In this document: positions 8,284 through 14,639 of the stretch, piece after piece
Layout: every line of letters starts with the position of its first letter
How positions within the stretch are numbered: the first letter of the stretch is position 1
IMG/VR virus record: IMGVR_UViG_3300025141_000917
Location: 1 to 21,469 of that record
DNA from: a virus
DNA length: 21,469 nucleotides
Strand: one strand, 5' to 3'
Translations under genes and position numbers: made by a program
The notes under the pieces: generated by a model
Told to the model about the DNA's origin: nothing
Seen by the model: only the letters and a program-made list of their open reading frames with translations
The model's database searches: none

Positions 8284-8943
8284 ATGCCAAACATGTTCTG
8301 GAGTCAAGCCGCGGCAGAGCCGAAAAGACAACATAGATTTTTATTGGAGCTGCCCCTTTTAGGAGTTGCAACCGGAGGAGTGACGGGCCCATACGAGAAG
8401 TATCTGGCCAAGACGGTTTCCAAGCCTTCTTACACTCTAGGCGTGACAGAGCACAAGTTCCTTGGCAACACTTTTCATTATCCCGGCGCTGTTACGTGGG
8501 ACGAGGTTTCTGCAACACTTGTAAACTCTATTAATCCCAACGGAGATGAGATTCTTTATGAGGCTCTCTATGCATGCGGTTACCATGATCCCGAAGATCT
8601 AGAAGGATTTTTCTTGAACACTGGAAACAGTTCTCCCGGCACCCCCAACAAGGTTAATTCCTTGGGCGCACTCGGAAAGGTTCAGATTACTGAACTAAAC
8701 GGAGAAGGTCTTGAAATCGACCGCTGGGTTCTTAACAATGCTTTCATTACAAGCGTTAAATTTGGTGATTTAGATTATAGTGGTGAAGATTTACTTAATA
8801 TTGATCTGACTTTCAGGTATGATTGGGCTACGTATCAGACATTAACCGACTACGTCCCCGGCATGACTGGAGACGCACTGAGTGATTCTAACAATGATCC
8901 AATGCCTATAGCTCCCCGCGTAGGCGCCAGAGGGTCGTCGTAG
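8284..8943 (+). CDS. 19: Tail tube protein, gp19-like
   Basis: 219 residues (T4 gp19 has 163). The N-terminal RHRFLLELPLL-type strand (residues 15-26) and the block at about residues 133-183, with KVQITELNGEGLEIDRW, ITSVKFGDLDYSGEDL and NIDLTFRYDWA, match the tail-tube family. The latter pattern, 'W.l..afi..v.fg.ldys.edl..i.lt.ryDwA', is characteristic. Hexameric rings stack on the tape measure to make the inner tube through which DNA passes. It follows the sheath gene as in T4 (18 then 19). The spacer of 66 nt carries a promoter-like element and the RBS AGGAG. The C-terminal tail after residue 185 is longer than in T4 and is Gly/Asp/Pro-rich. Confidence 0.9.
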   Translation: MPNMFWSQAAAEPKRQHRFLLELPLLGVATGGVTGPYEKYLAKTVSKPSYTLGVTEHKFLGNTFHYPGAVTWDEVSATLVNSINPNGDEILYEALYACGYHDPEDLEGFFLNTGNSSPGTPNKVNSLGALGKVQITELNGEGLEIDRWVLNNAFITSVKFGDLDYSGEDLLNIDLTFRYDWATYQTLTDYVPGMTGDALSDSNNDPMPIAPRVGARGSS

Positions 8944-8974
8944 GCCGGTTAACCTTATAGAAAGAAGGTGATTT

Positions 8975-9838
8975 GTGAGTAGAAGAAATAACTTGGAGCG
9001 GCTCGGTGCCGCTGATCAAGATGCACCCACCCCTCCAACGGCGGTTACGCAGCAAGATACGAGCGATATATTTTCGTTCATAACTCCCACAGAGTTTGTT
9101 GACCTCCCCAGTAAGGGGTTGCTGTATCCCGAAGGCCACGCCCTATATCAGACATCGACGGTTGAAATTCGTCATATGACGGCAAAGGAAGAGGATATTT
9201 TAACCTCTGAATCGCTGATCAAGAAGGGGGTTGCACTCGATAGACTAGTACACTCGATTGTGGTTGATAAAAAGATAAGACCAGAAGATCTTCTAATTGG
9301 TGACAAAAATGCTCTGCTGGTCGCAGCCCGCGTGACAGGCTTTGGAAACCTTTATGAGACCAAGATCACTTGTCCCTCGTGTACTAAAGTAACAGACGTC
9401 TCCCTCGACCTTGAGGACCTACAAACTAAAGACTTCGAAGAGCTTCCTGAAAATGTTACCACCACAGATCAGGGAACCTATGTAATCACCCTTCCGGATT
9501 TTAATAATTTAGAAGTAGAGGTGCGACTGCTTACGGGACGCCATGAAAAGTTCCTTATGCAGCAGCGCGAGAAGCGCCGGAAGCTTAAGCTGCCGGACAC
9601 TAATATTACAGACCAATTAACGGCTATTATTGCCAGAGTAAATGAAATTACAGATCCAGCTCTCCTAGCTCAGTTTACTGAGCAGGTGCCAACCCGCGTT
9701 TCTCGACAGATTCGTGCTATTTACGAAGACCTCGTTCCGGATTTAGATATGACGTTTGGCTTTGAGTGTGATAATTGTGGCCACGTGGGTAAGGTAGGCA
9801 TGCCGATTTCGGCAGACTTTTTTTGGCCTGACACATAA
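8975..9838 (+). CDS. 26: Baseplate hub / tail assembly chaperone, gp26-like (T4_baseplate family), zero-frame product
   Basis: 287 residues with a GTG start; AAGGTG at 8965-8970 is the RBS. The order of motifs matches the family that includes T4 gp26: LPSKGLLYPEGH at about residue 44, then EIRHMTAKEEDILTSESLIK, LLIGDKNALLVAARV, and a four-cysteine zinc-type motif made of C133/C136 (CPSC) and C265/C268 (CDNC). The ending ADFFWPDT is also familiar for this family. In T4 gp26 is needed for hub assembly; its place directly before the tape measure fits a tail assembly chaperone. The codons for FFW create a run of seven T at 9818-9824, and a start-less reading frame continues in the +1 frame to 10022 (separate entry). 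The GTG start suggests modest expression. Confidence 0.8.
   Translation: MSRRNNLERLGAADQDAPTPPTAVTQQDTSDIFSFITPTEFVDLPSKGLLYPEGHALYQTSTVEIRHMTAKEEDILTSESLIKKGVALDRLVHSIVVDKKIRPEDLLIGDKNALLVAARVTGFGNLYETKITCPSCTKVTDVSLDLEDLQTKDFEELPENVTTTDQGTYVITLPDFNNLEVEVRLLTGRHEKFLMQQREKRRKLKLPDTNITDQLTAIIARVNEITDPALLAQFTEQVPTRVSRQIRAIYEDLVPDLDMTFGFECDNCGHVGKVGMPISADFFWPDT
9801..9814 (+). other. Small hairpin just upstream of the T7 slippery run
   Basis: TGCCG (9801-9805) and CGGCA (9810-9814) can pair as a 5-bp perfect stem with an ATTT loop, ending 3 nt before the T run at 9818. It lies inside the gp26-like coding region. Hairpins behind a slippery site can alter frameshift efficiency; whether this one does is inference. 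Confidence 0.35.
9818..9824 (+). promoter_or_regulatory. Candidate programmed ribosomal frameshift site (+1 or -2)
   Basis: Seven T in a row, read as TTT TTT TGG in the gp26-like frame. A +1 slip lets the tRNA on TTT at 9821-9823 re-pair with TTT at 9822-9824, so the next codon is GGC at 9825. A -2 slip (re-pairing at 9819-9821) reaches the same frame with one more Phe. The frame thus entered has no stop until 10020-10022. A sequencing error in the homopolymer (true T6) would instead make a simple in-frame fusion. Confidence 0.6.
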
Positions 9839-10022
9839 GTATCAAGAAGCGGTTTACGAAGAGCTATTTGTTCTAAAACACCATGGCGGCTGGTCTATTT
9901 TTGAGGCATACAACCTGCCCACTCAGCTCCGCAGATGGTTTGTCCGGCGCTTGATAAAAGAGTTCGACAAGCAGAATGAAGAAATAGAAAAAGCATCCAA
10001 GGCCAACCGGAAAAAAGGTTAG
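9825..10022 (+). CDS. Frameshift extension of the gp26-like chaperone (GT-like tail domain)
   Basis: 65 codons plus stop, in the +1 frame relative to the gp26-like gene. The frame opens after a TAG at 9795 and contains no ATG and no GTG with an RBS, so it can hardly be translated on its own. It nevertheless reads like a real protein: EAVYEELFVLKHHGGWSIFE, then AYNLPTQLRRWFVRRLIKEF and a charged helical end with KASKANRKK. The pattern 'hEe.f.L.yhGgws..eayn.P..lR.wfv..l' resembles small proteins I associate with the gp26 region of T4-like phages. With a +1 slip at 9821-9824 the fused product would be about 348 residues. By analogy with lambda G/GT, the extension would bind tube subunits while the first part binds the tape measure. 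A homopolymer error is the main alternative. Confidence 0.65.
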   Translation, partial: GLTHKYQEAVYEELFVLKHHGGWSIFEAYNLPTQLRRWFVRRLIKEFDKQNEEIEKASKANRKKG

Positions 10023-10030
10023 CTTTATAG

Positions 10031-10054
10031 AAAGCCGCTCGAAGGAGCGGCTTT
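10031..10054 (+). terminator. Rho-independent terminator after the chaperone gene
   Basis: A perfect 10-bp stem, AAAGCCGCTC (10031-10040) with GAGCGGCTTT (10045-10054), has a GAAG loop and is followed by a T-rich tail (TCTTTTATTCT). It begins 8 nt after the stop of the frameshift extension, which supports that stop being the true gene end. Confidence 0.85.
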
Positions 10055-10066
10055 TCTTTTATTCTA

Positions 10067-10073
10067 CTATTTA
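10067..10073 (+). promoter_or_regulatory. Possible late promoter element CTATTTA
   Basis: Third copy of CTATTTA, placed between the terminator at 10031-10054 and the ATG at 10091, the same arrangement as after the capsid gene. It would restart transcription for the tape-measure unit. Inferred from recurrence and position. Confidence 0.3.
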
Positions 10074-10090
10074 TTGATGAGGTATATCCA

Positions 10091-10435
10091 ATGGAAAAAA
10101 TGGTAATAGACTTAACTGTGGGCTCAGCCGCGGCGAACCTAGAGCTAGAGGAACGACGAGGCCGCGGCCGAACGATTACTTCGTTTGCGGCCAATGTACA
10201 ATCTATGCTTACAGACCTTGTTCTGGCCGGCTTTGATACGCCCGTAAATATACGGGGCACTCAGCGACAAATCGATGCATTTTTTAAGGCACTAAAGGGC
10301 GAGAAGCGCTTTATGGATTCTTATATGAAACATGGCCTAGGAGACAGTCGCACCATGCAGACCCAGCACAAGCTTAACCGTTCCGTTGAAGCTTTCGAAA
10401 CCGAAACAGGCTTAAAGTGGCCCTTTAAAAATTAG
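10091..10435 (+). CDS. Small protein of unknown function between chaperone and tape measure
   Basis: 114 residues, not recognised. Charged and probably soluble: no signal peptide or membrane segment. The first half has an RGRGRTITSF stretch after two short acidic runs; the middle, GFDTPVNIRGTQRQIDAFFK, may form an alpha/beta unit, and the rest is helical (RFMDSYMKHGLG, QTQHKLNRSVEAFE), ending WPFKN. The start is supported by TGAGGT at 10078-10083. It lies between a terminator and the tape measure gene, with 10 nt to the latter, so it is likely translated together with it and may act in tail assembly or be a minor tail component. That role is guessed from position only. Confidence 0.7.
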   Translation: MEKMVIDLTVGSAAANLELEERRGRGRTITSFAANVQSMLTDLVLAGFDTPVNIRGTQRQIDAFFKALKGEKRFMDSYMKHGLGDSRTMQTQHKLNRSVEAFETETGLKWPFKN

Positions 10436-10445
10436 GGGTTGAACA

Positions 10446-13421
10446 ATGTCTGTTTCTGACGCACAAGTTGAAAACCTTATAAAATCATTAGAAAACATAG
10501 CGTCCAAAATGGAAGCCGCCACCGGTGACGCTGCCGGAGGCGCCGGAGGCCGCGCTGCTGATGGGGATGTTTATGGGGATCCCACAGACTCCGCAAAACA
10601 GGCCGAAAGAGCCGCCAAAGCATTTAGGGAGCTCAACAAAGACGTCGAAGTTTCTGGCAGCCAGATGACCGAGTACACCAGAATCCTCGCGGATATGCAG
10701 AACGGTGTCGCCGGCGCGGCCGATGAGATGGCAGACTTTCAGTCGACCCTCAAAAAAGGTGGCGCGAAGTTTGATAAAGCATACGACAATATGTTTAAGC
10801 TCACGGGCGCCGCCGATCAGCTAAACAGTGTGCTCCCCACCAGTAAGCAAGAAATGCTAACATTTGGTACATCCCTGATGAAGAGCGTGAAGAGTGGTGA
10901 GATCTTCGTTAGCATGGCGAAGAAGCTCATCGGCACCATGGTCAATCTTGCTGTCCAAACTGACGCAGCCACCGCCGGCTTTATGAGGATGACGGGCGCC
11001 TTTTCTCAAGGCAACAACCTTACTAATGAATATGCTAAAGTAATTGGGGGAGCCGAGCGCCAACTAGCGCACTTAGGAGCTACTGAGGAAGACGTAGGAA
11101 AAGCAATGGGCTCCCTGTATACCGGATACCAGAACTTTACTAATCTTTCGAAGGACCAGAAAAAGGCACTTACTGCCCAAACCGCTGTCATGGACAAGTT
11201 GGGGATCAGCACGGGCCTTACTGCGCAAATATTCGACACCGCCACCAAATCACTGGGGTTCACTGATGATCAGCTTATAGGCCTCACCGAGGGACTTCAT
11301 GCCACCGCACAGAGTCTGGGCAAATCCACGGCACAGGTCGTAGAAGATTTCGGCGTTGTGTCAAAACAGTTGGCATTTTATGGAACAGACGTCGTTGGCG
11401 TGTTCGAAGACATGCAGAAACAATCAAAGGCAACTGGTTTGTCTATGGGCGAGCTTCTTAGCATTTCAGGAGAAGCTTACGACACATTTGATGGTGCCGC
11501 AGAGAAGGTGGGACGACTGAACGCTATCTTGGGTGGCCCGTACTTAAACTCAATTGATATGCTAAACGCATCCGAATCTGAACGCCTCGAAATGATTACA
11601 GCATCAATGGATGCCAGCGGCCAGATGTTCTCTGAATTAGGAAAGTATGAACAGAAAGCAATTGCGTCTGCTCTGGGAGTTGAGGTTGATGTTGCGAGGC
11701 GCATGTTTGGAGAACTCTCTGCCGCAGAAGAGATGGAGATCAGGCAACAAGAAAAGATGGCGGAAACAGCAGCTAAGGCCCAAAAGGTGATAGATAAGCT
11801 GACGAATGCTTTTTATTCTTTGGTTGTCCGCATCGATTGGCTTGTTGGGATCATGGTGAAGCCAATTGATTGGTTCTCCTCATTCGCCGGATGGCTGAAC
11901 GATGGCTCCAGCGCTATGAAGACATTCGCCAAGTGGCTTCTTAACATTGGGGTCCTCTTCGGCGGACTGTGGGGAATGCTCAAGACTGGAGGCAAAGCGC
12001 TTACTAAGGCCGGCAACGCTGCGGGTTCTCTAGGCCGCGGGATGAGAACTGTAGGCAAGGTTGCCACGAATGTTTTTGGCAAAGGATCCCCAGTTGGCAG
12101 TGCCGTCAACACCGTAAGCAGCGTCAGTACTAAGATGGAGAAGGCCGGATCCATGGCAACGAGAATGGGCCGCTTTATGACAAAGGCAGCGAATTCAATC
12201 GCGAAGCCGTTCCGAATTATGGGCAATGCCATACGTCACCCAATTCAGGCCTTTAAAAGACTTACCGATTTGGCCAAATCACTCCCGAAGTTCCTGCGCA
12301 ATATAAAAATGCCCTCACTAAAAATGCCGGCATGGCTGTCTAATCTTTCCAAATTTAAGATGCCTTCTTTTAAAATGCCCTCCTTAAAGATGCCGGGACT
12401 GTCTAAAGCTAGTGCTGCACTCAAGAACGTGGCGATGGGTTTTAATAAAATTAAAGATACCGTGTCCAAATTTAAGATGCCTTCTTTTAAAATGCCCGGC
12501 CTAGGTAAATCCACGAAGCTTCTCAAGGGCTTCGGCAAAGTACTGGGAGGGTTTGCAAAAGTATTGTATCCGTTAGAACTAGCGTGGCACACAATTATGT
12601 CAATTAAGGATAATTTCAACCTTTTTGGTGACTCTCTCAAAGACGGCGAAGGATTTATAGAAAAAATCCTCGGTGGGATCGGGGCTCTTTTAATCACAAT
12701 CGGCGATGCAGCAGCCCGGGCAACGGATTCTCTGGTTAACTTCGGAGTGTGGATTGCCAACATATTTCTCCCAGAAAATTGGGAGCTGCCAGAACTGAAT
12801 CTCGCAGGCATGATACAAGATTCTCTAGCAAATCTAAATTTTGACTTTATTAATGAAACTTTCGCCTATATGGGCCAGATGATGATTGATGGGATTCTTT
12901 CTATAGTTCCTGGCTGGGCGAAAAAGTGGCTTGGAATCGGCGCCGATGCTAAGACAGAGAAAGCAGAGATAGATGCTGTACAGGGCGCCGAAAACCGCCG
13001 AGCCGAGCGCGAAGGTCGCGAGCCCAAGAAAATCACAGCAGAAGATGTCGATGATGTTGTGATCACTGCCAGCGGAAAAGTGATTAAGCCCAATTCGAAA
13101 GACACCATAATTGCTGCAAAGCCCGGCGGCCCTCTTCTTAAGTCCCAAGAGGAACAGCAAGATGGTCTTGGTCAAATGGCGTCTCTGGCGGCAAAAGCCA
13201 TGAATCCACTCGGCAGTCTGTTCTCTGGAGTTACTGGCGCTGTACAGGACCAGATATTTGGTAAGAAGGGGGGCCCCGAAGGTAAAGGCACCGGTGACGG
13301 TACCCCCAATGTTAAGGTAGATGTGAGTGTTAAAATTGGTGAAAAACAATTAACCGACATCATTATAGAGGCGCTATCTTCACCGGAGGCCGGAAAGGCG
13401 ATATCGCCGTTCCTAAACTAG
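10446..13421 (+). CDS. Tail tape measure protein (functional equivalent of gp29)
   Basis: 991 residues, by far the longest helical protein of the tail block, and placed straight after the chaperone region as tape measures are. Features in order: a charged N-terminus with an Ala/Gly-rich linker (about residues 20-45), long alpha-helical stretches rich in Ala, Lys, Gln and Met, a hydrophobic segment LLNIGVLFGGLWGMLK at about 498-513, a basic Gly/Ala/Lys-rich zone, a KMP repeat at residues 621-684, further hydrophobic segments (ILGGIGALLITIG near 741; FAYMGQMMIDGILSIVPGW near 806), and a soluble C-terminal part ending SPEAGKAISPFLN. Its length should set tail length: at the usual 1.5 Angstrom per residue, roughly 150 nm if all residues count, longer than T4. 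No lysozyme or peptidase motif was seen. Homology to T4 gp29 is not visible by eye, so the call rests on architecture and context. Confidence 0.85.
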   Translation: MSVSDAQVENLIKSLENIASKMEAATGDAAGGAGGRAADGDVYGDPTDSAKQAERAAKAFRELNKDVEVSGSQMTEYTRILADMQNGVAGAADEMADFQSTLKKGGAKFDKAYDNMFKLTGAADQLNSVLPTSKQEMLTFGTSLMKSVKSGEIFVSMAKKLIGTMVNLAVQTDAATAGFMRMTGAFSQGNNLTNEYAKVIGGAERQLAHLGATEEDVGKAMGSLYTGYQNFTNLSKDQKKALTAQTAVMDKLGISTGLTAQIFDTATKSLGFTDDQLIGLTEGLHATAQSLGKSTAQVVEDFGVVSKQLAFYGTDVVGVFEDMQKQSKATGLSMGELLSISGEAYDTFDGAAEKVGRLNAILGGPYLNSIDMLNASESERLEMITASMDASGQMFSELGKYEQKAIASALGVEVDVARRMFGELSAAEEMEIRQQEKMAETAAKAQKVIDKLTNAFYSLVVRIDWLVGIMVKPIDWFSSFAGWLNDGSSAMKTFAKWLLNIGVLFGGLWGMLKTGGKALTKAGNAAGSLGRGMRTVGKVATNVFGKGSPVGSAVNTVSSVSTKMEKAGSMATRMGRFMTKAANSIAKPFRIMGNAIRHPIQAFKRLTDLAKSLPKFLRNIKMPSLKMPAWLSNLSKFKMPSFKMPSLKMPGLSKASAALKNVAMGFNKIKDTVSKFKMPSFKMPGLGKSTKLLKGFGKVLGGFAKVLYPLELAWHTIMSIKDNFNLFGDSLKDGEGFIEKILGGIGALLITIGDAAARATDSLVNFGVWIANIFLPENWELPELNLAGMIQDSLANLNFDFINETFAYMGQMMIDGILSIVPGWAKKWLGIGADAKTEKAEIDAVQGAENRRAEREGREPKKITAEDVDDVVITASGKVIKPNSKDTIIAAKPGGPLLKSQEEQQDGLGQMASLAAKAMNPLGSLFSGVTGAVQDQIFGKKGGPEGKGTGDGTPNVKVDVSVKIGEKQLTDIIIEALSSPEAGKAISPFLN
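12348..12497 (+). repeat. Perfect 33-bp direct repeat inside the tape measure gene
   Basis: The 33 bases at 12348-12380 recur without change at 12465-12497. The copies are 117 nt apart, exactly 39 codons, so unequal recombination between them would delete or add 39 codons in frame. They encode the strongest part of the KMP repeat (SKFKMPSFKMP), which has seven KMP units at residues 621-684, partly with a five-residue period (KMPSF, KMPSL, KMPGL). Confidence 0.9.
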
Positions 13422-13433
13422 AGGTATAAAAAT

Positions 13434-14291
13434 ATGTCCGCACCCGCAGTAAAACAAGGAGATCCTGGATTAATTGGAGATTCATTCTTTCAGGTTCACA
13501 TAACACACTTACCTACGAATAGAACAATCAGTTTCAAAGGCTGGGTAACAGATTTTTCTGATGCGTTCAATTCTACTTGGAATTCGGAAACTGTTTATGG
13601 ACGAATGGATCCACTGGTAACCTTTCAAAACACTGGACGATCAATTACTCTGGGTTTTGATGTCCCCGCGGCCGATGGCCTTGAGGCTGCTGACAATCTT
13701 GCACGCCTAAATCGTCTCGCACAGTTTCTGTACCCCCTGTACTCTTCGGGACCCGATCGCACTATGCAAAATACACTACAGGGCGGCCCCCTTATCGGGC
13801 TTAAGTGGACAAACATGATCGGAAATGCCCATAACGGCGAAAGACTTATCGGGTACTTGTCAGGGTTTACATATTCACCGCAGCTGGAGCATGGCGCATT
13901 TTTCCAAACAGGAGCGTCTACAGATGTGGTCGACACTACCACCACGGAAGGCAAGCAGGAGGGATATGCAACTCGGGACGTTTCAACCTCCTCCGAGCGC
14001 GCTTATGTTCCAAAAGTAGTGAGTGTAAGTTTGGACTTTACTGTCTTACATACCCATTTGACGGGTTGGTATAAGGGAGAGGGCGGCTATACGTTCGGAA
14101 ATTCTGATGTGGATGCTAAGTTTCCCAATGCTCACTTCGTAGTGAACACAGAAACACAATCCCAGCAGGCGGACGTTGGCGGCGGCGACGACGATAGTTA
14201 TGAAAATGTGGGAGAGATACAAAAGAGTAATGAGACTGAAGTACTCTTGCCCAGCGCCGCGATCCGCGCGCTCACCGGGAAGGGGACATAA
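13434..14291 (+). CDS. Baseplate tube cap / initiator-like protein (gp48/gp54-type)
   Basis: 285 residues. The N-terminal two thirds carries a pattern seen in myovirus baseplate proteins: ISFKGWVTDFSDAFNSTWNS, then ETVYGRMDPLVTFQNTGRSI and LGFDVPAADGLEAADNLARL followed by LAQFLYPLYS and a Pro-Leu-Ile-Gly-Leu-Lys strand. The C-terminal part, about residues 160-285, has VSLDFTVLHTHLTGW, then polar and acidic sequence with GGGDDD. T4 proteins gp48 and gp54 sit on top of the hub and nucleate the tube and sheath; a protein at this place in the operon, between tape measure and gp53-like, fits such a role. The assignment to gp48, gp54 or a LysM-linked tube-initiator family is not settled by eye. RBS AGAGG precedes the ATG, 12 nt after the tape measure stop. 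Confidence 0.5.
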   Translation: MSAPAVKQGDPGLIGDSFFQVHITHLPTNRTISFKGWVTDFSDAFNSTWNSETVYGRMDPLVTFQNTGRSITLGFDVPAADGLEAADNLARLNRLAQFLYPLYSSGPDRTMQNTLQGGPLIGLKWTNMIGNAHNGERLIGYLSGFTYSPQLEHGAFFQTGASTDVVDTTTTEGKQEGYATRDVSTSSERAYVPKVVSVSLDFTVLHTHLTGWYKGEGGYTFGNSDVDAKFPNAHFVVNTETQSQQADVGGGDDDSYENVGEIQKSNETEVLLPSAAIRALTGKGT

Positions 14292-14294
14292 GTA

Positions 14295-14636
14295 ATGCCA
14301 AAAAGATACGATAATCGAAGAATTCTTTTGAACAGAGAACCCCTTTATGACAATTATTTTGAAGAACGACACGTTAAATCAATTCGTCAGTACAACTCAG
14401 CAACTATGAGATATCCTACGGCAGATGAATTAAGTCGAATGACCAAAAAAAAGCACATTTGGGGTACCGGTGATCGTTATTATAAGGTCGCTATCGAAAA
14501 CTATGGTTCAGCACAGTATTGGTGGGTGATTGCCTTGTTCAATAAAAAGCCCACGGAAGCTGATATTAAGAATGGCGAAGTAATTTGGATTCCTTTGCCT
14601 TTAGAAAATATACTGAGACTGTATAATAAGGTTTAA
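14295..14636 (+). CDS. 53: LysM-like baseplate wedge protein, gp53-like
   Basis: 113 residues. Residues 56-100 form a LysM-type module: WGTGDRYYKVAIENYGSAQY, then WWVIALFN and PTEADIKNGEVIWIPLP. The order 'GDr.y.vA..nYGs.qYWWvIa.fN..pteaDi..Ge.i.IP' is typical of T4 gp53 and of similar LysM adaptor proteins of other contractile tails. Gp53 links the wedges to the hub in the baseplate. It is shorter than T4 gp53 (196 residues), keeping mainly the LysM part with a basic N-terminal arm (residues 1-50). It starts 3 nt after the preceding stop and ends 3 nt before the next start, so the three baseplate genes are tightly coupled. Confidence 0.75.
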   Translation: MPKRYDNRRILLNREPLYDNYFEERHVKSIRQYNSATMRYPTADELSRMTKKKHIWGTGDRYYKVAIENYGSAQYWWVIALFNKKPTEADIKNGEVIWIPLPLENILRLYNKV

Positions 14637-14639
14637 CAC

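Noticed and set aside
7744-8334. 196-codon minus-strand frame opposite the sheath 3' end
   Set aside because: Antisense to clearly conserved sheath sequence, crosses a gene boundary and has low-quality, Cys/His/Leu-rich composition; a shadow frame.
12245-13349. Minus-strand frames of 171-188 codons opposite the tape measure
   Set aside because: They mirror the repeat (Lys-Met-Pro read backwards) and have no independent support.
13425-13436. TATAAAAATA before the gene at 13434 as a late promoter
   Set aside because: It overlaps the start codon and the gene is only 12 nt from the tape measure stop; co-transcription is the simpler view.
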